From Ancylobacter novellus (GTDB taxonomy: Bacteria > Pseudomonadota > Alphaproteobacteria > Rhizobiales > Methylopilaceae): a DNA stretch of 64,000 nucleotides. Location: positions 186,001 to 250,000 of the forward strand of contig QFPN01000008.1 in the NCBI GenBank assembly GCA_003241695.1, written 5' to 3'. The position numbers and the translations under genes were made by a program. Of this stretch, positions 55,081 through 63,988 are shown in pieces; position 1 is the stretch's first letter; each line of letters starts with the position of its first letter. Under the pieces are notes generated by a model. It was not told where the DNA came from. It did not search any database and worked only from the letters and a program-made list of their open reading frames with translations.

Positions 55081-55455
55081 CAGGTTTCCCTCAAAGGCGT
55101 TTCCGAGCGCTCCCGTCCGCCGGTCTTTCGCCGCGACGCGGTCTCTCGACTGCGGCCTTATTTGCTGGAGAGGAAGCGGTCAACGCCGATCGCTATCAGA
55201 CTTCCGGTGAGGCATGCCAGATACCAGAGAAGGCGACCTGTCAGAGTTCGCCTGAGAATCGGCGGCGCAAAGCTCTGGGAAGCATTGAGAACGACGCCCG
55301 GACGGCCCGTCGGGAACGGTCGTTCACCGTTGTCACGGCGGCGAAAAGACGCCGTCCCGGATCAAAATCCGGGACGGGAGTTCTCAGGGCCGCTGGCGCG
55401 GCGCAGACCGTAGGTAGCGCCTGTCGATCACGACCGTGCGATCTGCCGCTGGCGC
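55081..55455. other. Gene-free gap between sucC and mdh
   Basis: A 375-bp stretch with no supported gene. It contains the mdh terminator (55352-55377) and, nearer to sucC, presumably the sucCD promoter. Its frames lack a coding pattern. Confidence 0.5.
55352..55377 (-). terminator. Rho-independent terminator of mdh
   Basis: 11-bp arms CCGTCCCGGAT/ATCCGGGACGG with loop CAAA, followed on the minus strand by CGTCTTTTCGCC. It lies 79 bp after the mdh stop. Its presence suggests that sucCD is transcribed apart from mdh. Confidence 0.75.
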
Positions 55456-56421
55456 TTACTTGCCGAGGTTGGGGGCGATCGACTTGCAGACCTCGATCAG
55501 GCCCTTCACCGCGTTCACCGACTTGTCGAACTCGGCCTTCTCGGCGCGGTCGAGTTCGATCTCCACGATGCGCTCGACGCCGGCGGCGCCGATCACCGTC
55601 GGGACGCCGACATAGATGCCGTCGACGCCGTACTGGCCGGTGAGATGCGCGGCGCAGGGCAGCACGCGCTTCTTGTCCTTCAGGTAGCTCTCGGCCATCG
55701 CGATCGCGGAGGCGGCCGGGGCGTAGAAGGCCGAGCCGGTCTTGAGCAGACCGACGATCTCCGCGCCGCCGTCGCGGGTGCGCTGGATGATCTTGTCGAG
55801 CTTCTCCTGGGTGGTCCAGCCCATCTTCACGAGATCGGGCAGCGGGATGCCGGCGACCGTCGAATAGCGGGCGAGCGGCACCATGGTGTCGCCGTGGCCG
55901 CCGAGCACGAAGGCGGTGACGTCCTCGACCGAGACGCCGAACTCGTCGGCGAGGAAGTAGCGGAAGCGCGACGAATCGAGCACGCCCGCCATGCCCACGA
56001 CCTTCTCGGGCTTCAGGCCGGACGCCTCGCGGAGCGCCCACACCATGGCGTCGAGCGGGTTGGTGATGCAGATCACGAAGGCGTCGGGGGCGTATTTGGC
56101 GATGCCGGCGCCGACCTGCTCCATGACCTTGAGGTTGGTGCCGATCAGGTCGTCGCGGCTCATGCCCGGCTTGCGGGGAACGCCGGCCGTGACGATCACC
56201 ACGTCGGCGCCGTCGAGGTCCTCGTAGGACGAGGTGCCCTTCAGCTTCGCGTCGAAGCCGTCAACCGGCGAGGATTCCGCGATGTCGAGCGACTTGCCCT
56301 GCGGAACGCCGTCGACGATGTCGAACATCACGACGTCGCCGAGTTCCTTCAGGCCGACGAGATGAGCGAGCGTGCCGCCGATCTGGCCAGCGCCCACGAG
56401 TCCGATCTTGCTGCGCGCCAT
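55456..56421 (-). CDS. mdh: Malate dehydrogenase
   Basis: 321 residues, the LDH-like type found in alphaproteobacteria. The NAD-binding VGAGQIGGTLAHLV is at the N-terminus. Substrate loop Arg in VPRKPGMSRDDL, catalytic His in GGHGDTMVPLARY, and CITNPLDAMVWAL are all in place. Upstream is zapE (139 bp gap). The zapE-mdh-sucCDAB order is typical of alphaproteobacteria. Confidence 0.97.
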   Translation of the reverse strand: MARSKIGLVGAGQIGGTLAHLVGLKELGDVVMFDIVDGVPQGKSLDIAESSPVDGFDAKLKGTSSYEDLDGADVVIVTAGVPRKPGMSRDDLIGTNLKVMEQVGAGIAKYAPDAFVICITNPLDAMVWALREASGLKPEKVVGMAGVLDSSRFRYFLADEFGVSVEDVTAFVLGGHGDTMVPLARYSTVAGIPLPDLVKMGWTTQEKLDKIIQRTRDGGAEIVGLLKTGSAFYAPAASAIAMAESYLKDKKRVLPCAAHLTGQYGVDGIYVGVPTVIGAAGVERIVEIELDRAEKAEFDKSVNAVKGLIEVCKSIAPNLGK

Positions 56422-56560
56422 GTGGTCCTCTTCCTTCGAAATCGAGGCTGAGCGGGGCCCGGCGGGCCCGGCGGGGTTCGAAGGTTCGACTAGCCCGATC
56501 GGAACCTGCGTTCAAGGCATTGAAAACGTGGATCGGACCATCGTCGGATGACGGCCGCCG

Positions 56561-57724
56561 TCAGGTCTCGACCAGCCCCGTGGTCTGGCCGCTCGCGGCG
56601 CTGTCGCCCGCGCCGTGGGGGCGCGAGAGCCATTCGTCGGAGCCCATCTCGGCGAGGCGAGAGGCAGTACGCGCGAACCCGAAGGTCTCGTAGCCCTCGC
56701 TTCCCGTCCAGATCGCGTCGGGCTCCGCCTCGGCCGAGGCCACGAGCTTGACGTTGCGCTCGTAGAGCGCGTCGATCAGCGTCATGAAGCGCCGGGCCTC
56801 GTTGCGGCGGGCCTCGTCGAGCCGCGGCACGCGGTCGAGGATCAGCGCGTGATAGCGGCGCGCAAGCGCAAGGAAGTCCGCCGCCCCGAGCGGCTTGCCG
56901 CAGAGATCCTCGAAGGACGCGCGCGCCACGCCGTTCGCGGCGCTTGGGATCGCGACGCTTCGCCCCCCGACCTCGAGGCTCGCCGGCGCCCCGTCTTCGC
57001 CCGCAAGCGCCAAGAAGGCTTTGTCGAGCGCCTCCGTGGCCGCGGCGTCGGCCGGAACGATCCACACCTTGCCGTGGCCGAGCTTCTCGCGGCGGAAGTC
57101 GGTGCGGGCGTCGAGCCGGAAGACGTCGAGCCGGTCCTTCAGCATCTTCACGAAAGGCAGGAACAGCGACCGGTTGAGGCCGTCCTTGTAGAGGTCGTCC
57201 GGCGGGACGTTCGAGGTCGCGACCACCACCACGCCCGCCTCCAGCAGGCGCTCGAACAGGCGGCCGAGGATCATGGCGTCGGCGATGTCGGCGACGTGGA
57301 ACTCGTCGAAGCAGAGGAGCGAGGCCTCCTTCGCGATCTGGTCGCCGACGCCCGGTATGACGTCCCCCCCGCCCTTGCCGCTCTTGGCCTGCTGGCGCGC
57401 GGCGTGGATGCGGGCGTGGACGTCCTGCATGAAGTCGTGGAAATGCGCGCGACGCTTGGTCTCGACCGGCGCGCTCTCGAAGAACAGGTCCATGAGCCGC
57501 GTCTTGCCGCGCCCGACCTCGCCCCAGACGTAGAGCCCGCGCGGCGTCGGCGCGTTCGAGCGGCCGAACAGCCACCCCAGCGCGCCCTTGCGGTCCGAAA
57601 CCCGCTCCCGGAGATTGCGTTCGAGCGCGTCGAGGCGCTGGGCGAGCTTCGCCTGCCCCGGATCGGGATCGAGCGCGCCCGAGCGGACGAGCGCCTCGTA
57701 GCGCGTGAGCGTGGTGTCTGTCAT
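56561..57724 (-). CDS. zapE: Cell-division ATPase ZapE (AFG1-like)
   Basis: 387 residues. P-loop ATPase: Walker A GEVGRGKT (68-75), Walker B LLCFDEFHVADIADAM, and VVVATSNVPPDDLYKDGLNRSLFLPF carries the family signature with the sensor Asn. AFG1-like ATPases act with the division ring or on misfolded respiratory proteins. Expressed upstream of mdh on the same strand. Confidence 0.95.
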   Translation of the reverse strand: MTDTTLTRYEALVRSGALDPDPGQAKLAQRLDALERNLRERVSDRKGALGWLFGRSNAPTPRGLYVWGEVGRGKTRLMDLFFESAPVETKRRAHFHDFMQDVHARIHAARQQAKSGKGGGDVIPGVGDQIAKEASLLCFDEFHVADIADAMILGRLFERLLEAGVVVVATSNVPPDDLYKDGLNRSLFLPFVKMLKDRLDVFRLDARTDFRREKLGHGKVWIVPADAAATEALDKAFLALAGEDGAPASLEVGGRSVAIPSAANGVARASFEDLCGKPLGAADFLALARRYHALILDRVPRLDEARRNEARRFMTLIDALYERNVKLVASAEAEPDAIWTGSEGYETFGFARTASRLAEMGSDEWLSRPHGAGDSAASGQTTGLVET

Positions 57725-57956
57725 CGGCGCTCGCTTGGTCCCGCCCCGCAGAACGCCGGACGGGCTGGCGCCCGAGGAAAAATCGTCCTTGCGCCGCTGC
57801 GCCGCTTAGCAGAGGCGCGCTCGGGGCGTCAAAGCCGGACGGCCATGCGCCGGACGCCTGTCACGCTTGCGTCGACGCCGGCCAACGTACGGAACGCCGT
57901 GGCCGGCGTTAACGTTTCCCGGTCAATTCGCGCGTTAATGGGAGGTCATGGCTCCG

Positions 57957-58268
57957 ATGAAGACCCTCGCCGCCACCGCAATCGCCCTCATGGCCCTCTG
58001 CGCCGTCGGCGCCTCGGCGCACGCCGAGTCGACTTACTGGCAGGATCGCTCGGAGGGCCGCGGCTATGTCGACAGCGACGCCTATCCGAGCCGCGGCGCC
58101 GGCGACCATGTGGACATCCGCATGACGAAACGCGTTCGCGGCTCGGGCGCCGCGCCTTTCGCGCCGCGCAGCTACAACGGACCGGTCTACCAGAGCCAGG
58201 AAGAGGTTCAGCAGTCGGTCTATGACTTCGCGACCGGCGGCTTCGGCAACATCAAGTCCTATCGCTGA
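57957..58268 (+). CDS. Small secreted protein of unknown function
   Basis: 103 residues. The signal peptide MKTLAATAIALMALCAVGASAHAES is clear. The mature part is polar, Tyr- and Gly-rich (YWQDRSEGRGYVDSDAYPSRGAG, then APRSYNGPVYQSQEEVQQSVYDFATGGFGNIKSYR). No family is recognised. Start choice: ATG 57957 has GGAGG 11 bases upstream; the ATG at 57948 would have only 2 bases, too close. The gene is monocistronic. Confidence 0.75.
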   Translation: MKTLAATAIALMALCAVGASAHAESTYWQDRSEGRGYVDSDAYPSRGAGDHVDIRMTKRVRGSGAAPFAPRSYNGPVYQSQEEVQQSVYDFATGGFGNIKSYR

Positions 58269-58588
58269 GCGGGCCGGCGTGCGGCGCGACGGAACATTGC
58301 GTCCGGGCGCAGCGCGGATCATCGTTCGACCGATGATCGTCCGCGTCCTCGCGACCCTCCCGCTGCTGTTTTTCGCGGCGCATCCGCCGAGATCCGCGTG
58401 ACGCGAAGCGCCCATGGCGGCGCATCTCCGTTTCAAGGCTCTTTCAAGGATCGACGCGCAATGCGCACCATCATGCGCGGCTTCGCTGCCGCATGTCTTA
58501 TCGCCCGCCCGGAGAAATGACCGAACGACCGCCTGCGGCGGGCGCGTTCGGCCGGCCGCAGGCCCCTTTTCCGCCCGGAGGACGCTCG
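58269..58588. other. Gene-free gap with two short signal-like reading frames
   Basis: A 320-bp stretch with no full gene. Two very short frames, at 58333-58401 (MIVRVLATLPLLFFAAHPP, 22 aa) and 58461-58520 (MRTIMRGFAAACLIARPEK, 19 aa), look like starts of exported proteins and then stop. A 7-bp hairpin ATCATCG/CGATGAT lies at about 58318-58338. TGACCGAACG (58518-58527) is a half-copy of the TetR-type operator. These may be remnants of a decayed gene; evidence is weak. Confidence 0.35.
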
Positions 58589-58912
58589 ATGACCGAATTC
58601 GTCACCGTCACGACGACGACGGACGACCGCGCGGCGGCCGAACGCATCGCCCGCGCGGCCGTCGAGCGTCGGCTCGGGGCCTGCGCCCGCATCATGCCGG
58701 TTCAGAGCGTGTACCGCTGGAAAGGCGAGATCTGCGACGCCGCGGAGTTCTCGGTCGAGATCAAGACCACGGCCTCACGCCGCGGCCTTCTAGAGGCGAC
58801 GATCCGGGAGCTCCACCCTTACGAGCTCCCGGAAATCGTCGTCCATCCCATCCTCGACGGGTCGCCGGACTACCTGGCCTGGCTCTCGGCCGAGACCGCC
58901 GGAGACTCGTGA
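58589..58912 (+). CDS. cutA: Divalent-cation tolerance protein CutA
   Basis: 107 residues. The N-terminus FVTVTTTTDDRAAAERIARAAVERRLGACARI (with the conserved Cys) and SVYRWKGEICDAAEFSVEIKTT, followed by LHPYELPEIVVHPI, is the CutA1 signature. It forms trimers and is linked to copper tolerance, with a role that is still unclear. ATG 58589 follows GGAGG by 7 bases; the frame is open upstream to 58493. The last 43 bp overlap the convergent DUF2061 gene. Confidence 0.93.
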   Translation: MTEFVTVTTTTDDRAAAERIARAAVERRLGACARIMPVQSVYRWKGEICDAAEFSVEIKTTASRRGLLEATIRELHPYELPEIVVHPILDGSPDYLAWLSAETAGDS

Positions 58913-59154
58913 CCCCCGAGCGGCTTCGCGACCCGCGTGCCCCAGCCGACATGCGCCCAGGCGCGCTCGTGGAAGTAGTAGAGGATGATCTTGGTCACCA
59001 CCTCGGCCGAGGCGATCGAGCCGGCGGCCTTGAGCGAGCCGGTGAAAATGTAGCCGAGAAGCAGCGTGTCGAGCGATCCGAGCACGCGCCAGCTCACGGT
59101 CTTCGCGAGCGAACGCGCGGGCGAAGCGCTCGCCGTCGTAATCATGTCCGTCAT
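58870..59154 (-). CDS. DUF2061-family membrane protein
   Basis: 94 residues. The core SLAKTVSWRVLGSLDTLLLGYIFTGSLKAAGSIASAEVVTKIILYYFHERAWAHVGWG is the DUF2061 signature with two hydrophobic segments. ATG 59154 has GAGGGG 7 bases upstream and is chosen over the frame start at 59217. Function unknown; some family members are next to sulfate-assimilation genes. The 3' end overlaps cutA by 43 bp on the other strand. Confidence 0.88.
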   Translation of the reverse strand: MTDMITTASASPARSLAKTVSWRVLGSLDTLLLGYIFTGSLKAAGSIASAEVVTKIILYYFHERAWAHVGWGTRVAKPLGGHESPAVSAESQAR

Positions 59155-59389
59155 TGGCCGGTCCCCTCGTCCCATGACTTGATGCAAGCCGACGAAAAAA
59201 GTCGGCTTTGCAGCCATGGACCCGCAGCGACGGCCTTGTAAAGCGCCGCAAGGTCGCGGCGGTTAAAGCTTTGCTCAGACTCTTCGCGTTTTCTCGACCT
59301 TGGTCGCGGTCGCGCGCTTTTCCGTTCTGTTGTTGCGGAAATGAAACGCGAACCGCCCCGCTCATGTCGCGTATCGAGTGGAGTTCAGC

Positions 59390-60697
59390 GTGTTCCGACC
59401 CAAAGCGGCCCCTCTCAAGGCCGTAGCCGTCGTCCTGCTCGCCTCGCTGGGCCTCGCGGGCTGCGCCTCCAAGGTCACCGTGACGAAGGTGCGGCTCAGC
59501 GAGCGCGAGTGCCTCGCGCGGGCGATGTATTTCGAGTCCAACCGTTCGAGCGACGCCGGCATGCTGGCGGTCGGCACGGTGGTGATGAACCGGCTGAAGT
59601 CGGGCCGATACGGCGCGACCGTCTGCGAGGTCGTGGGCGCGCCGCGTCAGTTCGCCCCCGGCGTCCTGACCCGCCCCATGACCGACCGCGGGGCGCCGCG
59701 CGCCCGGCGCATGGCCGACGTCGTGCTGTCCGGCAAGCGGCATCCGGGCGTCCAGAACGCCCAGTTCTTCCACACCGCGGGCTACAAGTTCCCCTACAAC
59801 AACATGCGCTACGTGCTGGTCGCGGGCGGCAACGCGTTCTACGACAAGCGCAAGCCGCCGAAGACCTGGTACGGCGGCGACGGCCGCTGGGGTCCGCCGC
59901 CGGCCCCCGACGAGCGCGTCGACGGCGTGATGGTGGCGCAGGTCGACGTGATCGAGGATCAGCCGCAGCCCGCGGCCCGCCCGTCCCGCGCGACGGCCGT
60001 GGTCGAGGCCGCGCCGCGTCGGCCCGTCGAGGTCGCGGACGCCCGCGCGGCTTACGGCGGCGTGCCGACCTACGAACCGCTCCCGACGGCCGCCGACCGC
60101 GCCGCGCCCAGCCGCCGGAACGCGACCGTCGTCGCCGCGCTCGACAGGCCCGTCGCGTCCGGGCGCCAGGTCCGCGAAGATAACGGCCTGCGCGAAGAAG
60201 ACCGCTGGCGCGACCAGGAACTCGCCGAAGAGGCCGGCCGCGCCCCCGCGAACGACGGCGACTGGAGGGAGCGTCGCGACGCGCGGGTCGAGTCCGAGCC
60301 GCTGCCCGTCATCGAAACGGCGCCCGCCCCGCAGGCGCCACGCCAGCCGTCGCCCCGTTCGCGGACGCGCGACTATCAGGTGGCCGCGGCCGAGCCCGTC
60401 TACGAGGCTCCGCGCCCGATCCGCACGGCCCGCGTCGTCAATCCCAGGACGGAGCCCGTCGAGGCGGATCCGGCCGCGCTCGGCTGGCGCGCAGGTCCGC
60501 CGCCGGCGCGGATGGGCGACGCGGCTTCCGCGGATCGGGGCGCTGCGAGCGACGACATGGGCGGATACCAGCCGTTGTCGCAGGCGGCGACCGAAGACGC
60601 CTCCCGGCCGCAGGCCCGCCGCACGGCGGAAAAGGCCTCCACGCGCTCCTATGGCGGCGTGACCTTGGAAGACCAGCCCCGCTACGGCTACCGCTGA
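59390..60697 (+). CDS. SleB-like cell-wall hydrolase, lipoprotein with disordered tail
   Basis: About 435 residues. Lipoprotein signal KAVAVVLLASLGLAGCASK. The Hydrolase_2 (SleB/CwlJ) domain is at about 40-160: ECLARAMYFESNRSSDAGMLAVGTVVMNRLKSGRYGATVCEVV has the conserved Glu, and AQFFHTAGYKFPY follows. The remaining 270 residues are Pro/Ala/Arg-rich and probably disordered, ending YGGVTLEDQPRYGYR. It likely cleaves peptidoglycan glycan strands in the periplasm. GTG 59390 is preferred (GGAG 6-7 bases upstream) over GTG 59378. Confidence 0.87.
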   Translation: MFRPKAAPLKAVAVVLLASLGLAGCASKVTVTKVRLSERECLARAMYFESNRSSDAGMLAVGTVVMNRLKSGRYGATVCEVVGAPRQFAPGVLTRPMTDRGAPRARRMADVVLSGKRHPGVQNAQFFHTAGYKFPYNNMRYVLVAGGNAFYDKRKPPKTWYGGDGRWGPPPAPDERVDGVMVAQVDVIEDQPQPAARPSRATAVVEAAPRRPVEVADARAAYGGVPTYEPLPTAADRAAPSRRNATVVAALDRPVASGRQVREDNGLREEDRWRDQELAEEAGRAPANDGDWRERRDARVESEPLPVIETAPAPQAPRQPSPRSRTRDYQVAAAEPVYEAPRPIRTARVVNPRTEPVEADPAALGWRAGPPPARMGDAASADRGAASDDMGGYQPLSQAATEDASRPQARRTAEKASTRSYGGVTLEDQPRYGYR

Positions 60698-60789
60698 GAA
60701 CGGCTCAGTCATCCGCCGCGAGCGCTTTGAGCGCTCGGGCGGAAATCGACTGGTTCGCCGCCGCGTCGTAGCCGCAAGGCTCGGGCGGC

Positions 60790-61668
60790 TCAGGCCGCCT
60801 TCCCGAACTCGGCCTTGCCCTGCTCGTCGAGAGCGGCGAAGTCCGCGTCGGAAAGCACGATCGACGCCGCGGCGACGTTCTCCTCGAGATGCTTGACCTT
60901 CGAGGTGCCGGGGATCGGAAGCATCACGGGGCTGCGCTTCAGCACCCAGGCCAGCGCCGTCTGGCTCGGCGACGCGCCGACCTTCTTCGCGATCGTGTCC
61001 AGCACCGAACCGGGCTTGGCGAGCGCGCCCGCCGCAAGCGGGAACCACGGAATGAAGCCGATCCCGTTCTTCTCGCAGTGGTTCAGCACGTCCTCGCTGG
61101 TCCGGTCGACGAGGTTGTAGCGGTTCTGGACGGTCGCGACGGTGAAGTATTTCTGCGCCGCCTCGATGTCCTCGACCGAGACTTCGCTCAGGCCGGCGTG
61201 CTCGATCAGCCCTTCCTTCTGCATGTCGCGGATGACCTCGAACTGTTCCTCGCGCGGGACCTTCGGGTCGATGCGATGGAGCTGCCACAGCCCGATGGAT
61301 TCGAGGCTGAGCCGGCGCATGCTCATCAGCACGCATTGCCGCAGATATTCGGGCCGACCGACCGGGAGCCAGACGCCGGGGCCGTTCCGCACCAGGCCGC
61401 CCTTGGTCGCGATCAGCATTTCCGAATAGGGTTTCAACGCCTTGCGGACCGCGACCTCGCTGACGAAGGGGCCATAGGAGTCGGCGGTGTCGATGAAGTT
61501 CACGCCGAGCTCCGGAAGCCGCTTCAGCGTGGCGAGGGCGCCCTCCTGATCGGCCGGCTTGCCCCAGATCCCTTCGCCGGTGATGCGCATGGCGCCGAAG
61601 CCGAGGCGGTTGATCCTGTAGTCGCCGATCGAGAACTGGCCTGAGGCCTTTGCGGTGATGTCGCTCAT
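60790..61668 (-). CDS. Aldo/keto reductase
   Basis: 292 residues. An NADPH-dependent carbonyl reductase of (beta/alpha)8 fold. The tetrad residues are Asp and Tyr (VNFIDTADSYGPF), Lys (MLIATKGGL) and His (LWQLHRIDPKVP). IPGTSKVKHLEENVAA is the cofactor-binding end segment. ATG 61668 has AGGAG upstream; the frame continues to 61737 but without family similarity. The substrate is not predictable. It lies downstream of the sigma-54 activator, same strand, 207 bp away. Confidence 0.92.
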   Translation of the reverse strand: MSDITAKASGQFSIGDYRINRLGFGAMRITGEGIWGKPADQEGALATLKRLPELGVNFIDTADSYGPFVSEVAVRKALKPYSEMLIATKGGLVRNGPGVWLPVGRPEYLRQCVLMSMRRLSLESIGLWQLHRIDPKVPREEQFEVIRDMQKEGLIEHAGLSEVSVEDIEAAQKYFTVATVQNRYNLVDRTSEDVLNHCEKNGIGFIPWFPLAAGALAKPGSVLDTIAKKVGASPSQTALAWVLKRSPVMLPIPGTSKVKHLEENVAAASIVLSDADFAALDEQGKAEFGKAA

Positions 61669-61875
61669 AGAAGATCTCCTCGTTCGTCCGGCCGAGGCCG
61701 CGCGAACCAGAGGGCTCAGCAGGCAGGCGCCGGACACCGCCCGATATGGAGGGCGAGCGCCCGCGCGGAAGAGAGAGAAAGGCCGCGCCAGTTGCGATTG
61801 CGCTGACGCAAAAGAACCCCACCCCTTGTCCCGGCGTCGCGCCAGGCTCCGGAACCGGGCCGGGACGCCGGGAGA

Positions 61876-63774
61876 TCATCCCCGGCCGCCCAGCGCGCGG
61901 CGGTACAGCGTCGAGCGGCTGACGCCGAGTTTCCGCGCCGCCGCCGCGACGTTGCCTCCGCAGTCGTCGAGCGCCGCGAGCATCGCGCCGCGCGCCATCT
62001 CGCCGAGCGGCCCGTCGGGCGGCGGAACCGGCGCCGGCTGCGGCTTCGCACGCGGCGCGAGCGAAGCCGGAAGCAGGTCCGGCTGGACCGTCTCGCCGGG
62101 ATCGGACAGCGCGATCAGCGCTTTCAGAACGCCCACAAGCTCCCTGTGGTTTCCGGGCCAGTCGTGGGCCGCGAGCGCCGCGAGGGTTTCGGGCGCGAAG
62201 CGGCGGCATTCGTGCGGCAGCCGCTCCCAAAGGGCGCCGATCACCGCCGGCCGATCGTGCAGCTCGCGCAGCGGCGGAAGCGCGAAGCTGAACTGAGCCA
62301 GCCGGAAGTAAAGATCCGAGCGAAACGTCTCGGAGGCCGCGAGGGAGGTGAGGTCCCGGTGCGTCGCGCAGACGAGGCGGATGTCGATCGCGGTCGGCCG
62401 GCCGCCGCCGAGAGGCGTCACCGCCCGGTCCTGCACCACCCGCAGCAGCCGCGCCTGCAGCCCGATCGGCATGTCGCCGATCTCGTCGAGGAACAGCACC
62501 CCGCCGTCGGCCTCGCGCAGCACGCCCTTCGAGCCCGAGCGCCGCGCGCCGGTGAAGGCGCCGTGCTCGTAGCCGAACAGCTCGGCCTCGATCAGCCCCT
62601 CGGGCAGCGCCGCGCAGTTGACGGCGACGAACGGCTTTTGGGCGCGCGACGACAGTCCGTGGAGCGCGCGGGCGAACATCTCCTTGCCGGAGCCGGTCTC
62701 GCCCTGAATCAGGATCGGGACGTCGCCCTCGAGCAGGCGAACGGCGCGCTTGAGCGAGGCCCGGACGCCCGCGTCGAAGACCGGCCCTTCCTGCGCCGGC
62801 GGCGGAGCGGCGGGGACGACGGACGCCGCCAAGGGCGTGGACGAACCCGCTACGGGTCGCGGCCCGCCGCGAACAAGCCGGGCGTGCACCAACCCGCCCG
62901 AACGCGCGCGTATGCGTTTCGTGTCGAAGCCTTCGAGCCTGCCGGCCTCGAAAACGTCGCCGAAAGTGCGCGCCCCGAGCGCGTTCCAGTCGAGCCCGAG
63001 AAGCTTCAGGCCATGCCGGTTCGCCGCGACCAGCCGCGCGCCCTCGAACACCAGCACGCCCTCCTGCGGTGTGCCCAGCAGCGCGGGATCGGCATGAAGG
63101 CGCACGACGTCCCGTCCTTCGAACCCCTCTGCGAACATCCGGTGCTCGATCTGGTCGACGCCGTGCCGGATGAGCGACAGAGCGTGGAGCTGCGGGATCG
63201 AGGCCGGCCCGGACAGGTCGATGGCGCCGATCAGGCCGCCGCGCGGATCGAAGATCGGAGCGGCCGCGCAGGTGAGGATGCGGTGCGGCTCGAAGTAATG
63301 CTCGGAGCCGCGCACCTCGATCGGCCGCCGCTCGACGAGCGCCGTGCCGATTGCGTTGGTGCCGGTCGCGGCCTCCGACCACTGCACGCCGGCCTGAAGC
63401 GACACGCCTGCGGCCTTGCCCGCGAAACTGCGGTCGCCGAAGGCGTCGAGGACGTTGCCTGCGGCGTCGGTGAGGATCGCGAGGCTCGAGGTGTCGCGCG
63501 CCTCGACCGCCAGCGCCTCGAGTTCCGGCCGGGACAGGCGGATCAGTTCGTCGTTGCGCTCATGAAGTTCGCGCAGCGCGCCACGACCGACGGGCGCGGC
63601 TCGCGGATCGGCGTGCGCGTCGAAGCCGCGTTCCGCGCACCGGAGCCAGGATCGAAGAATGGCGGGCGACAAGCCGTCGGGCCGGGCGCCGCGATCGAAG
63701 AAATCGCGGCGCGCCCTGGCGAGGTCGACGGCCGCGGCCGCAGCGGAATCGACGAACGGAGCGGAGGCTCCCAT
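61876..63774 (-). CDS. Sigma-54-dependent activator, AcoR-like (GAF-AAA-Fis)
   Basis: 632 residues. GAF-type sensor domain at about 75-215 (SLAILTDAAGNVLDAFGD, then TGTNAIGTALVERRPIEVRGSEHYFEPHRILTCAAAPIFDPRGGLIGAIDLSG). This ATGTNAIGT...HYF...ILTCAAAPIFD pattern is the AcoR group signature. The AAA domain has Walker A GETGSGKE (358-365), the sigma-54-contact loop GAFTGA (405-410) and Walker B GGVLFLDE (424-431). The C-terminal Fis-type HTH is NVAAAARKLGVSRSTLYRR. AcoR relatives drive catabolic genes (acetoin, alcohols, aldehydes). The divergent promoter at 63973 is its likely target. Confidence 0.95.
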   Translation of the reverse strand: MGASAPFVDSAAAAAVDLARARRDFFDRGARPDGLSPAILRSWLRCAERGFDAHADPRAAPVGRGALRELHERNDELIRLSRPELEALAVEARDTSSLAILTDAAGNVLDAFGDRSFAGKAAGVSLQAGVQWSEAATGTNAIGTALVERRPIEVRGSEHYFEPHRILTCAAAPIFDPRGGLIGAIDLSGPASIPQLHALSLIRHGVDQIEHRMFAEGFEGRDVVRLHADPALLGTPQEGVLVFEGARLVAANRHGLKLLGLDWNALGARTFGDVFEAGRLEGFDTKRIRARSGGLVHARLVRGGPRPVAGSSTPLAASVVPAAPPPAQEGPVFDAGVRASLKRAVRLLEGDVPILIQGETGSGKEMFARALHGLSSRAQKPFVAVNCAALPEGLIEAELFGYEHGAFTGARRSGSKGVLREADGGVLFLDEIGDMPIGLQARLLRVVQDRAVTPLGGGRPTAIDIRLVCATHRDLTSLAASETFRSDLYFRLAQFSFALPPLRELHDRPAVIGALWERLPHECRRFAPETLAALAAHDWPGNHRELVGVLKALIALSDPGETVQPDLLPASLAPRAKPQPAPVPPPDGPLGEMARGAMLAALDDCGGNVAAAARKLGVSRSTLYRRALGGRG

Positions 63775-63792
63775 CGGCGTTTTCGTCCCTCA

Positions 63793-63818
63793 TGTCGCAA
63801 CTTGCGACAGCTGTCGCA
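63793..63818. promoter_or_regulatory. Overlapping palindromes upstream of the sigma-54 activator
   Basis: TGTCGCAACTTGCGACA (63793-63809, 8-bp arms, one central base) overlaps TGCGACAGCTGTCGCA (63803-63818, perfect 16-bp palindrome); they share TGCGACA. They lie 19 bp ahead of the activator's ATG and about 155 bp upstream of the divergent -24/-12 promoter, the usual distance for an enhancer-binding site. Probably the binding site of the adjacent activator. Confidence 0.7.
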
Positions 63819-63972
63819 GTGCGCTTCGTATCTCTGGGCGACATCTTGTCATCAGGATCGCTCCGGAGTCCACCGCTTCCCTTCGAAGGGTTCGGCAAGT
63901 TTCCAATCGCGGCGAGCAGACGCAATGACTTGCCGCGGCGCAGCATCACCTGGTCGCGAGCGTTTCGCGGTC

Positions 63973-63988
63973 TGGCACGAAGGCTGCG
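63973..63988 (+). promoter_or_regulatory. Sigma-54 (-24/-12) promoter facing right
   Basis: TGGCACGAAGGCTGCG matches the -24/-12 consensus: the TGGCACG element is complete, and the GG and GC pairs are separated by exactly 10 bases. The -12 element is CTGC in place of TTGC. Transcription would start near the window edge and run to the right, so the target gene lies outside. It is divergent to a sigma-54 activator with putative enhancer sites between them, the classic layout. Confidence 0.75.

Noticed and set aside
58790..63382. 1,530-residue minus-strand frame across several genes
   Set aside because: It runs through the SleB-like, aldo/keto reductase and activator genes in the wrong frame, is Arg-rich and has no domains. 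Typical of high-GC DNA.
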